This document shows, in pieces, positions 18,828 to 30,443 of a stretch of DNA of 64,000 nt. Origin of the DNA: Phycisphaerae bacterium (GTDB taxonomy: Bacteria > Planctomycetota > Phycisphaerae > Phycisphaerales > UBA1924); the NCBI GenBank assembly GCA_030429705.1, contig JAUIES010000001.1:620001-684000 (forward strand), in the 5' to 3' direction. The notes under the pieces are model-generated. The model was not told the DNA's origin. It made no database searches and saw nothing but the letters and a program-made list of their open reading frames with translations. How positions within the stretch are numbered: position 1 is the first letter of the stretch; each line of letters begins with the position of its first letter. A program made the position numbers and the translations under genes.

Positions 18828-19655
18828 ATGCCTAGCGTTGTAGGCATGGGCTCGACCTTCCGCCAACTTCGTCGACGGTATCTACCAAACGCGCTACGCG
18901 GAAAGCCACTGCGGCGGCTTCAACGCGAGGTCGCGCAGCGTATCTATCATCACCCCCACCGCAATCTCTTGGTCATCGGCCAGCAGAAGTCCGGGAGCAC
19001 CTGGCTTGAACGCATGCTGTGCGATGTGCCGGGGTATGTGCGATGGGTTCCGAACACCATCAAGTTTGGTCAAGCCGATCTGCAACGGGCCGACTTTGAC
19101 CCGCCGCCGCCAGGCTACACGGTGACCAAAGTCCACACAACGCCCTCCGATGAGAACCTGCGCGTTGTTCATGCGCTCGATCGGCCGTATGTCATCCTGA
19201 CGCGCGATCTGCGCGACATTGCGGTGAGTTGGTCATTCTACATATTGAATACACCAGATCACCACCGATACCCGGACATAGCCGGCAAACCGGTTGAACG
19301 AGTGTTCGACTACTTCATCGAACATCGGCTGCCCGAGTACGCGTGGTGGCAGGCTGCGTGGACCGAGCATCTTGACGCGCGACTCGGGCTGCTCGTGCGA
19401 TACGAAGACCTGCTTGCGGACACATCGGTAGCGTTCAGTCAGGTTGTTGCTCATTTTGGAATCCGAATGCCAGCCGATCGGCGGCAGTCGATTGTTGATC
19501 GGCACGCGTTTGCCCGCGTGACAGGTCGAGCACGCGGCGAGGCTGACAACAGCAGTTTTCACCGCAAAGGCGTGGCTGGAGACTGGCAAAACCACCTGTC
19601 ACCATCGCAGGTTGCAGCCTTCGAAGCGATTTTGCCTGCGTCTTCTCAGCGATGA
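18828..19655 (+). CDS. Sulfotransferase domain protein
   Basis: Cytosolic-type sulfotransferase transferring sulfate from PAPS to an unknown acceptor. The 275-residue protein carries the 5'-phosphosulfate loop in LLVIGQQKSGSTWLERML (about residues 45-62) and the 3'-phosphate-binding region in YVILTRDLRDIAVSWSF. It ends with the family-typical late segment SSFHRKGVAGDWQNHLSPSQ, which resembles the RKGxxGDWKNxFT motif of eukaryote-like sulfotransferases. The start is uncertain: ATG 18828 is chosen, but GTG 18816 and ATG 18846 are possible and none has a clear ribosome site. It lies about 40 bases downstream of the membrane rhodanese. It is one of three sulfotransferases in the window. Confidence 0.88.
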   Translation: MPSVVGMGSTFRQLRRRYLPNALRGKPLRRLQREVAQRIYHHPHRNLLVIGQQKSGSTWLERMLCDVPGYVRWVPNTIKFGQADLQRADFDPPPPGYTVTKVHTTPSDENLRVVHALDRPYVILTRDLRDIAVSWSFYILNTPDHHRYPDIAGKPVERVFDYFIEHRLPEYAWWQAAWTEHLDARLGLLVRYEDLLADTSVAFSQVVAHFGIRMPADRRQSIVDRHAFARVTGRARGEADNSSFHRKGVAGDWQNHLSPSQVAAFEAILPASSQR

Positions 19656-19743
19656 ATGATCGTTCTTGAAATTTGCGTCTTGCCATGCGTGCCCAGACCT
19701 GCTCAAATGCTCGTTGAAGCACAGTTTGGCCGATGAAGGGACC

Positions 19744-22700
19744 ATGATGACTTTGATTCACACCGTTGTTGCTGCACTCACGCTGATTCTGCTTGTTTCG
19801 AGACCGCTTGCCCAGACCGATCCGCAAGCGCCGGTGACCAAGGCCGAAACCACCGACTTTACCGAGACAATGACTTATGACGAAGTTGTTGCCTTTCTCG
19901 GCGACCTTGCGGATCAGTCAGACCGCGTGCGGCTCGACACACTCGGCGTGACCAATGAAGGCCGCGACATTCCGCTGGTGATGCTTGCCGATCCACCTGT
20001 CGCGTCGCCAGAGGATGTCGGCAAGCGCACGGTGGTCTTTCTCTTTGGCAATATTCACGCGGGTGAGGTCTGTGGCAAGGAAGCGCTGTGCATGCTTGCC
20101 CGTGAACTCGCGATGGGCGAAACTGATCTCCTCAAAGAGATCGTGGTCTGTATCGCACCAATCTACAACGCAGATGGCAACGAGCAGTTTGCACCGGACA
20201 ATCGTCCCGGTCAGAACGGACCTGTTGAGATGGGACAACGAGCCAACGCACAAGGGCTCGACCTCAATCGTGACTACATTAAACTCGAAGCTCCGGAAAC
20301 TCGCGCTCTTGTTCGGTTCATGAACCGATGGGATCCGGCGGTCATCGTCGACACGCACACCACCAACGGCTCGCATCATCGCTATACGGTGACATACCAA
20401 GGTCCGAAGAACCCGGCGGGCGACAGCGAAGTCTTGACCTTTGTCCGCGACACGATGCTGCCGGCAGTCGGTCAGTCGTTCAAAGAGAGCACCGGGTATG
20501 AGTCGTTTTTCTACGGCTATTTCGGCCGGGGGGGCCAGGACCACGCAAACTGGGTGACTTATCCCGATTGGCCTCGCTATGGCACGCCATACCGGGGCAT
20601 GCGCAATCGAGTTGCAATTCTCAGCGAGGCCTATTCATACGCCTCTTTCGAGGATCGCGTACTGGGCACTCTCGGCTTTTGCAACGCCATTCTCGAGTTC
20701 ACCAACGATCACCTGAAGGAGATCCGAACCCTCATCGCCGAAGCCGATGCACGGACGATCAAGGCTGGTCAGAACCCAAGCACCGAAGACACAGTGGTTT
20801 TGCGAACGCGGGTTGTGCCGTTCGATGACAAGGTGACCATCCTTGGCTATGAAGAACTGCGTGAAGAGGGTCAACCGGTCGTGCTCGGCGACGAAACCGT
20901 GTATGAAGCAACGCTGCACAACAACTTTGAAAGTTCGCTCGAGGTGCTGCTGCCGTATGCGTACGCCTATCCCGCATCGCTCACCTGGCTGACGACGCAC
21001 CTGCAGCGACACGGCATCAAAGTCGAAGTCTTGCGAGAAGACATCGAACTCGATGTCGAAACCTACACGATCGAGCGATTTGATCAGGCAGAGAGAGCAT
21101 TCGAAGGGCACAGACTCATCTCGAATGTGCGCACGAGTCCGATTCCAACCGGTCGCCGTGCGTCGGCAGGGACCATGATCGTGCGCACGGGTCAGAAGCT
21201 CGGCACCCTGGCTGCCTACATGCTTGAGCCTCAAGCCGAGGACGGGCTGGTTGCGTGGAACTTTTTCGATGACCATTTGTCATCTGACTCCGTGTTTCCC
21301 GTCGTGCGCGTGCCCGAACCGACACCATTGACCTTGCGATCTGCCCCCCCTTTGCCCGAAGATCGGGAGAGTGGTCGGCGTTTAACCTATGACAATGTGT
21401 ACGGCAGCGATCGTGTCGATCTGGACGGTCAGGCGGTCTCAGGCTTGCGATGGGATGACGCACGCCACTACACGCAATCAAAGAGCGGCAAGCGCTATCT
21501 CATTGACGCCGTGTCAGGACGCGGTGAGGTCCTTGCATCCAATACCGATCAGGTCGCTGAGCAACTCGCGACATTGCCCACGATTGATGCCGAACAAGCC
21601 AATCGCATCGCCAGTCGGAACTTTGCGCAACCAAACGATCGTGGTGCCGTGTTCACGCACGAAGGCGATCTGTACTTTGCTCGTGCGGATGGCTCGGGTG
21701 CAATACGGCTGACAGCCTCACCCGACCGCGAAGAACTTGCCGAACTTTCGCCCGACGGCGCTTTTGTCGCATTCGTTCGGAACGACGACCTCTGGGTCGT
21801 CGATGTTGCAACCGCAACCGAACGGGCGCTATCGACCGGCGGCACGGACACGCTTCGACATGGCAAGCACGCCTGGGTCTACTTTGAAGAGTTGTACGGT
21901 CGAGGGTGGAAGGCCTACTGGTGGAGCCCGGACTCCAAACACATCGCGTTTTTCACGACCGATTCGTCGATGGTACCCGAATATGAACTCATCAACGATG
22001 TGCCCAGAACAGGACGACTCGAAGTCGAACGCTACCCGAGGCCTGGCGAACCAAACCCGGTGGTGCAACTCTCCGTTGTCTCGGCTGCTGGAGGCACGCC
22101 ACAAACGGTCGATCTGTCTGCGTATGACGATGGCGCGTTTCTGATTTCATGGGTCGGCTGGTCAAAAGGCACAGGCAAACTGCGATTCGCCGTCCAGAAC
22201 CGCGTGCAGACCTGGCTTGACTTGATGGAGGTCTCCGCGGGCTCATCGACCGCCAAGCGGCTGATGCGCGAAACGACCGAAGCATGGGTTGACCCCCAAG
22301 GTTCACCCCACGAACTGGAAGACGGCTCGTTCATACTGGCATCTGAGCGCGACGGGTACAAGCATCTGTACCGATTCAAGAAAGATGGATCACTGATGTC
22401 ACGCATCACCGAAGGCGCGTGGGAGGTGCGATCAGTCGAGCATATCAATGAAGATACTGACTGGATCTATTTCACGGGCACTGTTGATGCCTCGATCGCC
22501 ACAAATCTGTATCGGATTCACCTCGATGGCACAGGCCTCGAACGACTCACCCGTGAACCGGGCAACCATCGCGTCAGTCTGAGTGAAGACGGCCGCATGT
22601 TCATTGACACTTGGTCGTCGTTGAACGAACCCCCCCGAGTGGCGTTGCGATCGTCCGATGGCACGCTGATTCGCATGATCGATACAAACCCGGTGTACGA

Positions 22701-23577
22701 ACTGGACGACTGGACACTGGGCGAAACTGAACTGGTGCAGATACCCTCAGAAAAAGGTGTTACGCTCGAAGGATTGATCGTGTATCCGCCAGATTTTGAC
22801 GAATCGAAGGTCTATCCCGTGTGGTTCATGACATATGGCGGGCCGCACGCGCCGACGATTCGCGATGACTTCAGCCGAGCTCGATTGGGCGATCGCCTGC
22901 TCGCCGAACAAGGCATCATCGTATTTCGCGCCGATCCCTACCCGGCCAGCGGCAAGGGTGTGAAGTCAACCTGGACCACTTATCAACGGATGGGTGTGCG
23001 CGAACTCGAAGATGTCGAAGAGGCGATAAACTGGCTGACAGCGAACCCGTGGGCCGACGCATCACGCGTCGGCATGAGCGGCCATTCATTCGGTGGCTAT
23101 CTCACCGCGTACGCCATGACCCATTCAAAGGTGTTCAGCGCTGGCATCGCCGGTGCCCCCCCAACCGATTGGCGGGACTATGATACGATCTACACCGAAC
23201 GCTACATGCGCACGCCGCAAGACAACCCTGATGGCTATAAGGAAACAAGCATCGTCGAAGGAGCCAAAGATCTCCACGGCCGGCTGCTACTCATCCATGG
23301 CATGATCGACGACAATGTGCATCCACAGAACTCGGTCAGGCTCATCGACGCTCTCGTCAAAGCAAACAAGCAGTTCGACATGTTCATGTACCCCGGCAGA
23401 CGGCACGGCGTGCGGAACAGCCAATACAGCCGCATGACATATAATTTCATCCTTGAACACATGGCTCCTGATGCTGAACAAACTTCTGCAGATCCTGAGC
23501 CTGTGGAATCGCCTGGCAAGTCGGAATCTGATGCAGAGGTTGCCCCCGTCGGGCCACACGCGGATGACTCGCAATAA
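19744..23577 (+). CDS. Secreted fusion of M14 carboxypeptidase and S9 (DPP IV-like) peptidase
   Basis: A 1277-residue predicted exported double peptidase. After a signal peptide (LTLILLVSRPLAQ, cleavage near residue 24) comes an M14 zinc carboxypeptidase-like domain (about 35-340). Its zinc ligands are in NIHAGEVCG (His near 105, Glu near 108) and DTHTTNG, with a possible catalytic Glu in ILSEAYSY. A linking region (about 340-560) follows, then a DPP IV-type beta-propeller (about 560-1010) with ELSPDGAFVAFVRNDDLWVVD-type blades. The S9 hydrolase (about 1020-1240) has serine near 1115 in GMSGHSFGGY, aspartate near 1189 in GMIDDNVHP and histidine near 1221 in RRHGVR. All catalytic residues of both halves appear intact. 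ATG 19744 follows AAGGGA. The frame runs without a break, so this is a true fusion. It likely degrades peptides in the periplasm. Confidence 0.9.
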   Translation: MMTLIHTVVAALTLILLVSRPLAQTDPQAPVTKAETTDFTETMTYDEVVAFLGDLADQSDRVRLDTLGVTNEGRDIPLVMLADPPVASPEDVGKRTVVFLFGNIHAGEVCGKEALCMLARELAMGETDLLKEIVVCIAPIYNADGNEQFAPDNRPGQNGPVEMGQRANAQGLDLNRDYIKLEAPETRALVRFMNRWDPAVIVDTHTTNGSHHRYTVTYQGPKNPAGDSEVLTFVRDTMLPAVGQSFKESTGYESFFYGYFGRGGQDHANWVTYPDWPRYGTPYRGMRNRVAILSEAYSYASFEDRVLGTLGFCNAILEFTNDHLKEIRTLIAEADARTIKAGQNPSTEDTVVLRTRVVPFDDKVTILGYEELREEGQPVVLGDETVYEATLHNNFESSLEVLLPYAYAYPASLTWLTTHLQRHGIKVEVLREDIELDVETYTIERFDQAERAFEGHRLISNVRTSPIPTGRRASAGTMIVRTGQKLGTLAAYMLEPQAEDGLVAWNFFDDHLSSDSVFPVVRVPEPTPLTLRSAPPLPEDRESGRRLTYDNVYGSDRVDLDGQAVSGLRWDDARHYTQSKSGKRYLIDAVSGRGEVLASNTDQVAEQLATLPTIDAEQANRIASRNFAQPNDRGAVFTHEGDLYFARADGSGAIRLTASPDREELAELSPDGAFVAFVRNDDLWVVDVATATERALSTGGTDTLRHGKHAWVYFEELYGRGWKAYWWSPDSKHIAFFTTDSSMVPEYELINDVPRTGRLEVERYPRPGEPNPVVQLSVVSAAGGTPQTVDLSAYDDGAFLISWVGWSKGTGKLRFAVQNRVQTWLDLMEVSAGSSTAKRLMRETTEAWVDPQGSPHELEDGSFILASERDGYKHLYRFKKDGSLMSRITEGAWEVRSVEHINEDTDWIYFTGTVDASIATNLYRIHLDGTGLERLTREPGNHRVSLSEDGRMFIDTWSSLNEPPRVALRSSDGTLIRMIDTNPVYELDDWTLGETELVQIPSEKGVTLEGLIVYPPDFDESKVYPVWFMTYGGPHAPTIRDDFSRARLGDRLLAEQGIIVFRADPYPASGKGVKSTWTTYQRMGVRELEDVEEAINWLTANPWADASRVGMSGHSFGGYLTAYAMTHSKVFSAGIAGAPPTDWRDYDTIYTERYMRTPQDNPDGYKETSIVEGAKDLHGRLLLIHGMIDDNVHPQNSVRLIDALVKANKQFDMFMYPGRRHGVRNSQYSRMTYNFILEHMAPDAEQTSADPEPVESPGKSESDAEVAPVGPHADDSQ

Positions 23578-23607
23578 CAATTTTGCCTCTTTGACGAGGA
23601 GAATCAC

Positions 23608-25155
23608 ATGTTGCAGATCGCGCTCCTTTGCACGCTGACTTTTCCGGTTTGCGCTGCATCGCACAGAACGCAGCCTGAACAATCGCTCGCGCCAACCGCT
23701 GGTGAAATAGAGAACCCGGCGATTCTGCAGTTTGCCATTCTCAATGAGCAAGGCCGCCCCGCCCCCGGGCGATTGTCATTTGTCGAGACAAACGGCGAAC
23801 GCCCTGAGTTGTTCCCCGGTGTCGAAGCAGACCCGGACAATCTCGCAGTACGACGCAATGTGATCTACACACTCTCTGGCGACGGCATGATCACTGTTCC
23901 GCCAGGGCGATACACGGTCTATGCATCACGCGGGCTCGAATGGAGCATCGACAGCATCGCGCTCGATCTCGCACCCGGTCAACGAGCGGAATGGTCGCCG
24001 ACACTGCGCCGTGAGATCGACACAGCGGGCTGGGTCTCCGGCGATTATCACTTGCACACGCTCACACATTCAGGGCATGGCGACGCGAACATGAACGAAC
24101 GCATCATCTCGCTTATCGGCGAGGGTGTCGAGTTTGCAGTCGCAACAGACCACAACCACAACACGGACTACGGCCCGACCATCGACGGACTTGGCGCAGT
24201 CGGACAGATCAGTGCTGTCGTCGGTAACGAAGTCTCAACACCCATCGGCCACTTCAACGCCTTCCCGCTCGAGGCGTCAGCAACCGTTCTTGACGCTGAA
24301 CAATCCGATGCCCACAAGTTGTTCTCGTTGATCCGCGCTGAGCAGAACGAATGGGGTGTCGTGCCGATCGTTCAGGTGAATCACCCGCGATGGGACGGCA
24401 TCGACTACTTCAACTTGAGAGGCCTCGAACCGACCACCGGTACCACACGAGATGCCCTGTTCTCATTCGGTTTTGATTCGATCGAAGTCTTCAATGAGAA
24501 TGCCGGGTGGGGGTACTATGACCCGGCGACGACCGATCTTGAAACCGGCGATGAAACACACAGCGTGCTCAACGACTGGTTCAACTTGCTCAATAGAGGC
24601 TATCGACCGGCTGCGGTCGGGAACTCAGACAGTCACTCGGTCGAAGCGAATGCACCTGGGTTTCCTCGCAACTTTACCAGCAGCCCGACCGATGATGCCG
24701 GCCGCATCTCACCCGTTGATGTTGCCAACAGCATTCGCAGCGGTGCCGTCTTCACGACCTTTGGTCCGTTTGCGACTTTTTCAGTCAATGGCGCACCAAT
24801 GGGCAGCACCGTCCCCGCACGATTCGATAACGCCGGAAGGACCGCGGCATTTGTCTCGATCCATGTGCAGGCAGCCTCATGGATCGACTGCGACCGGGTC
24901 AAGGTTTTCGTTAATGGTGAACTGAGAGAGACAATTCCGGTCCCCGATTCGCGCGGACGCGTCCGACTCGACACCACGCAGATCATTGTGCTCGAACGAG
25001 ATTCATGGATCGCACTGTGTATCGAAGGCGACGACCCGCTCGCACCAATCGTCAACAGCAAGCGACCCGTGCTGCCTCTGGCAATCTTGAACCCGATCTG
25101 GGTTGATGCCGATGGCGATGGCGTGTGGACGCCGCCGGTGAGCGAAAACAAGTAA
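23608..25155 (+). CDS. CehA/McbA-type PHP-fold metallohydrolase, secreted
   Basis: A 515-residue predicted exported metal-dependent hydrolase of the PHP superfamily, CehA/McbA-like group. A signal peptide (MLQIALLCTLTFPVCA) is followed by a beta-rich region (about 30-135) and then the metal centre: GDYHLHTLTHSGHGD, AVATDHNHNTDYG, VGNEVSTPIGHFNAF and VGNSDSHSVE supply the His/Asp/Glu ligands expected of PHP enzymes. A C-terminal beta domain ends in a calcium-loop-like DADGDGVW. GAGGAGA seven bases before the ATG supports the start. It follows the double peptidase by 30 bases on the same strand, so the two secreted enzymes may form an operon. The natural substrate of this group (phosphoester or carbamate) cannot be decided here. 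Confidence 0.85.
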   Translation: MLQIALLCTLTFPVCAASHRTQPEQSLAPTAGEIENPAILQFAILNEQGRPAPGRLSFVETNGERPELFPGVEADPDNLAVRRNVIYTLSGDGMITVPPGRYTVYASRGLEWSIDSIALDLAPGQRAEWSPTLRREIDTAGWVSGDYHLHTLTHSGHGDANMNERIISLIGEGVEFAVATDHNHNTDYGPTIDGLGAVGQISAVVGNEVSTPIGHFNAFPLEASATVLDAEQSDAHKLFSLIRAEQNEWGVVPIVQVNHPRWDGIDYFNLRGLEPTTGTTRDALFSFGFDSIEVFNENAGWGYYDPATTDLETGDETHSVLNDWFNLLNRGYRPAAVGNSDSHSVEANAPGFPRNFTSSPTDDAGRISPVDVANSIRSGAVFTTFGPFATFSVNGAPMGSTVPARFDNAGRTAAFVSIHVQAASWIDCDRVKVFVNGELRETIPVPDSRGRVRLDTTQIIVLERDSWIALCIEGDDPLAPIVNSKRPVLPLAILNPIWVDADGDGVWTPPVSENK

Positions 25156-25161
25156 CACGCG

Positions 25162-26436
25162 TCAATCCGAAAGAACGCGCCATTCTCTCCCATTGCGCTC
25201 TACGCGACGGTACAGCGTGTCCCGCTCCACCGGCTTAAAACCCGCTTCGCGGATGGCCCGTTGCAAATCCCAGACTGTGGTTTCCTGGTGGGTGGTTGAG
25301 CCGCCGACCTTGGTGATGTCATACCAGACGACGGTGCCGTCGATGTCGTCCGCCCCGCACTGGAGCATGGTCTGGGCCATCCCCAGCGTCTGCATGATCC
25401 AGAACGATTTGGCGTGTGGGAAGTTGTCGAGCATGAGTCGAGCAACAGCAAGTGTGCGCAGGTTCTCAAGCCCCGTCGGTCCGGGCAAGTGTTCGAGCGC
25501 CGAGCCATCCGGAAAGAACGGCAGCGGAATAATCGTCTGGTAATACCCCTGTTCAAGTTCGGGCGTTGGCATTCGCGCACCCTCACCCGTCAGCGTGATC
25601 TCAGGAGCGTCCGCGACATCGTCGGTCGGCACATCGCGCCCGTCATACCCGAGTCGCGCGAGTGCCTGGTCTTGCATCCGCCGCAGAATGTGCATGTGTT
25701 TGAGTCGTTCCTCGCGGCTGTCAACATGGCCGTACAACATCGTAGCGTTCGTATTGAGACCGAGTTCGTGGGCCACCATATGGACATCGAGCCATTCGTC
25801 GGAACCGATCTTGCCCTTAAACGCTTCCTTGTGGACACGATCGTCAAAGACTTCCGCCCCACCACCAGGCAGCGATTGCAACCCGGCTTCGATGAGGCGT
25901 TCGAGCACCCACCGCATCGATGCACGCCGATCCGCCCGCTTGTAGACCTTGGCAATGCGCGCGAGATGCACGACCTCGACCGCTGTGAACGCTTTGAGGT
26001 GTACTTTCGGAGCAACCTCCTTGAGCGCGCGCAGCATGTCGGTGTAATATTCGAACGGGAGATACGGGTTCAGCCCCCCCACAATGTGCATCTCGGTCGC
26101 GCCGAGTTCAACCGCTTTGGCGCCTTCCGCCCGAATCTCGTCGAGTTGACGGGTGTATTCGCCGGCATCGCCTTTCTTGCGCGCAAACTCACAGAACTTG
26201 CATGACAAGGCACACACATTTGAGTAGTTCATGTGCCGATTGATGTTGTAGTACGCGATATCGCCGTGAAGCCGCGTTCGGATCGCGTGAGCCAGTTCGC
26301 AAACACTCCACACATCAGCGGTCGAATAGAGCACCCGCCCGTCATCGATTGTGAGTCGTTCGCCAGCCAGCGCTCGCTCGCGAATGGACTCCAGTCTCGG
26401 ATCGGTCAGGCATGGGGATTCAAGCGTTGCAGGCAT
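25162..26436 (-). CDS. mqnE: Aminofutalosine synthase (radical SAM)
   Basis: Radical SAM enzyme of the futalosine route to menaquinone; it joins the enolpyruvyl product of MqnA to SAM-derived adenosine. The 424-residue protein has the 4Fe-4S motif CALSCKFC (cysteines near 75, 79 and 82) just after INRHMNYSNV. It then has GATEMHIVGGLNPYLPFEYY, KAFTAVEVVHLARI, LPGGGAEVFDDRVH and NTNATMLYGHVDSREERLKHM. Together these match MqnE more closely than MqnC, which shares the fold. It is convergent with the PHP hydrolase (6 bases between stops) and divergent from the sulfotransferase at 26551. No other mqn genes are in the window. This indicates menaquinone respiration by the futalosine pathway. Confidence 0.93.
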   Translation of the reverse strand: MPATLESPCLTDPRLESIRERALAGERLTIDDGRVLYSTADVWSVCELAHAIRTRLHGDIAYYNINRHMNYSNVCALSCKFCEFARKKGDAGEYTRQLDEIRAEGAKAVELGATEMHIVGGLNPYLPFEYYTDMLRALKEVAPKVHLKAFTAVEVVHLARIAKVYKRADRRASMRWVLERLIEAGLQSLPGGGAEVFDDRVHKEAFKGKIGSDEWLDVHMVAHELGLNTNATMLYGHVDSREERLKHMHILRRMQDQALARLGYDGRDVPTDDVADAPEITLTGEGARMPTPELEQGYYQTIIPLPFFPDGSALEHLPGPTGLENLRTLAVARLMLDNFPHAKSFWIMQTLGMAQTMLQCGADDIDGTVVWYDITKVGGSTTHQETTVWDLQRAIREAGFKPVERDTLYRRVERNGREWRVLSD

Positions 26437-26550
26437 GTGTATTCATATGCGTTCACCGGGTCTATTTTCAATGTATTTTGAAAGTGTTGATGACTCGGTG
26501 ATGCAACTTCGATACAACCGGGCTTCGTTGGCTCTACACTGACCGCCCTG

Positions 26551-28134
26551 ATGCCGGACACTGAGCACAAACCATCCTGGATCCCCATGCCTCATTTCAT
26601 GGCGTTGGCCCCTCTGGATGTTTGGGTGCGCCTGTTGGGCCGAAAAATCATCGCGCCGCGTCCTCGCTATATCCCTCGCATGGTGCTCGGGCTCGCGACC
26701 TCGATCGTGGGCACCTGTGCAACCCTGCCCGAACGGTTGATCCTTGGGCCGTACCTGTGGGCGCGTTTCTCCAAGCCTCAGCCAACCATTGATCATGAGC
26801 CGGGTGTCCTCGTCATCACGGGTTACTACCGCTCGGGGACAACGCATCTGCACTATCTGTTGAGTTGCGACCCCGGCATGACCACGCCGCGATGGGCGCA
26901 GGTCTCGGCGCCACATGGGTTCTTGTTCTCATGGTTGTTGATACGCATTTTCATGGTGCCGTTCGTCTCCAACAGCAGGCCACAAGACGATGTCGCGTTC
27001 GGCCCGGAGTGGCCGAGTGAAGATGATTTCGCCCACAACAATGCTGCCCTCGTGTCGAGCCTGCCGGGCCGATTCATCGTGCCGAGTCAGTACGAACATT
27101 ACGAGCGATTCAACAGCCTCGAACGCCTGAACGACGCTGAACGCCGACGGTGGCGCTTTCATCATGCTGCCTTCTGCTGGAAGTTGCTCGCTCTTGCGCC
27201 GCGCAAGCGCCTGTTGCTCAAGACCCCGAGCCACACGGCACGTTTGCGGGAGTTGCACGCGATGTTCGGTGATCGGCTGCGCGTCATTCATATCAGCCGC
27301 GATCCTGATGCTGTTGTGCGATCGAATGTGCGCATGGCGGGGAATCTCGAACCCTACTGTCTCGAACCGATCCCCCCCGCAGCGACGACCCGATCGCGCG
27401 TCGTCAAAGAGTATGTCGAGTCAGAAGCGCTCCATACAGCCGAAGCAGAACGACTCGGACCCGGGGTTGTCGCTTCGATTCGGTTTGAAGATTTGATCGC
27501 AGACCCACTCGGGCAACTGCGACGCTGCTATGACCAACTCAGTATCCCCTGGACGGACGGTGCCGAGATCCGCTTTCGGCGGTACCTCGGTGCGGTACGC
27601 GACTACAAGCCTCGACACGGCACCAAGCAAGAGCAGCCCGAACTCGAACCGGAACTCGCCGCTCTTGCCACGCAGTTCGGGCATGATCAACCTCCGATCG
27701 AACCGGTTGAAATCGACCACCCGCCGGTGGAAGTGACGCGTGAGAAACGAGCGATTCTGGTCACCTGGTTGTCGGCATGCGGGCTCGCTGCGTTCTGGCT
27801 CGCCTGGGCTGCTGTCCTCAAAGACCGCACGGACCCGATGATGTGGATCTTCGGCATCGTGCTCGGCCTGATCGCGGTGCGAACCGCAGGGCGGGGCAGT
27901 TTCAGACTTGGTGTATCTACGGTTTTGGCGCAGTTGCTCCTCGTGACCTTGACCATCGTTCCAGTGACCTATCTGGCGTACGGCCACACCTGGGAGAGTG
28001 AGCAATGGATGCGTGCGTTCAGAGCTGCGCGCGAAAGCATGACCGCGATGAACAACGCTCTGTTTTTCATCTTCGGGCTGGTGAGTGCCTATCGGGTTGC
28101 GACCCGGATCCATGTCAGACCGCCCGGTACCTAG
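26551..28134 (+). CDS. Sulfotransferase family protein with C-terminal membrane domain
   Basis: A 527-residue protein. The catalytic domain (about residues 80-380) resembles the large bacterial sulfotransferase family: the PAPS loop is in VLVITGYYRSGTTHLHYLLS and the 3'-phosphate region in LRVIHISRDPDAVVRSNVRM. The last 135 residues hold about four hydrophobic helices (WLSACGLAAFWLAWAAV, MMWIFGIVLGLIAV, TVLAQLLLVTLTIVPVTYL and NNALFFIFGLVSAY). This is an unusual tail for a sulfotransferase and should anchor it in the membrane. The start at 26551 (ATG) has no strong ribosome site. Its acceptor is unknown; a membrane lipid or envelope glycan would fit the anchoring. A short CCTGCC/GGCAGG hairpin lies just after the stop. 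Confidence 0.82.
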   Translation: MPDTEHKPSWIPMPHFMALAPLDVWVRLLGRKIIAPRPRYIPRMVLGLATSIVGTCATLPERLILGPYLWARFSKPQPTIDHEPGVLVITGYYRSGTTHLHYLLSCDPGMTTPRWAQVSAPHGFLFSWLLIRIFMVPFVSNSRPQDDVAFGPEWPSEDDFAHNNAALVSSLPGRFIVPSQYEHYERFNSLERLNDAERRRWRFHHAAFCWKLLALAPRKRLLLKTPSHTARLRELHAMFGDRLRVIHISRDPDAVVRSNVRMAGNLEPYCLEPIPPAATTRSRVVKEYVESEALHTAEAERLGPGVVASIRFEDLIADPLGQLRRCYDQLSIPWTDGAEIRFRRYLGAVRDYKPRHGTKQEQPELEPELAALATQFGHDQPPIEPVEIDHPPVEVTREKRAILVTWLSACGLAAFWLAWAAVLKDRTDPMMWIFGIVLGLIAVRTAGRGSFRLGVSTVLAQLLLVTLTIVPVTYLAYGHTWESEQWMRAFRAARESMTAMNNALFFIFGLVSAYRVATRIHVRPPGT

Positions 28135-28328
28135 CCCTGCCAGATCGGCAGGAGCCTGTTCTCGAATCGACCCATTTGACGCTTCGTGCTGTCGAGTCGA
28201 TCTCAAAAAGCCCGTTTTATGGCTACCAAGGCCCAATTGTGCCTTGCATCACGCTCAAATTGGTGCTCGCTGGGTCTGGCATTGCCTTTGCAACGTGAAG
28301 ATCAGCATTCGCCACGGGACCTGTTTGA

Positions 28329-30272
<1,944 letters not shown>

Positions 30273-30303
30273 TCATTCACTTCGAAAGCGACCGTTAAGA
30301 ACA

Positions 30304-30339
30304 GACTCTCGGGCCTCGACGGCTCGGGAGTTTTTTTTT
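30304..30339 (+). terminator. Intrinsic terminator of dnaK
   Basis: An 11-base-pair hairpin (ACTCTCGGGCC and GGCTCGGGAGT around a TCGAC loop; one wobble/mismatch) is followed by nine T residues about 30 bases after the dnaK stop. Strong rho-independent terminator. Confidence 0.93.
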
Positions 30340-30443
30340 CGACCATGCCACAATCGAATCGTGCTTGCACCCGAGCACCCAGAATTTGGTTGGCGAGTCT
30401 TCAATCGCGTTGTACCTTGTTCAGGGGGCGATGGAGATGCACG

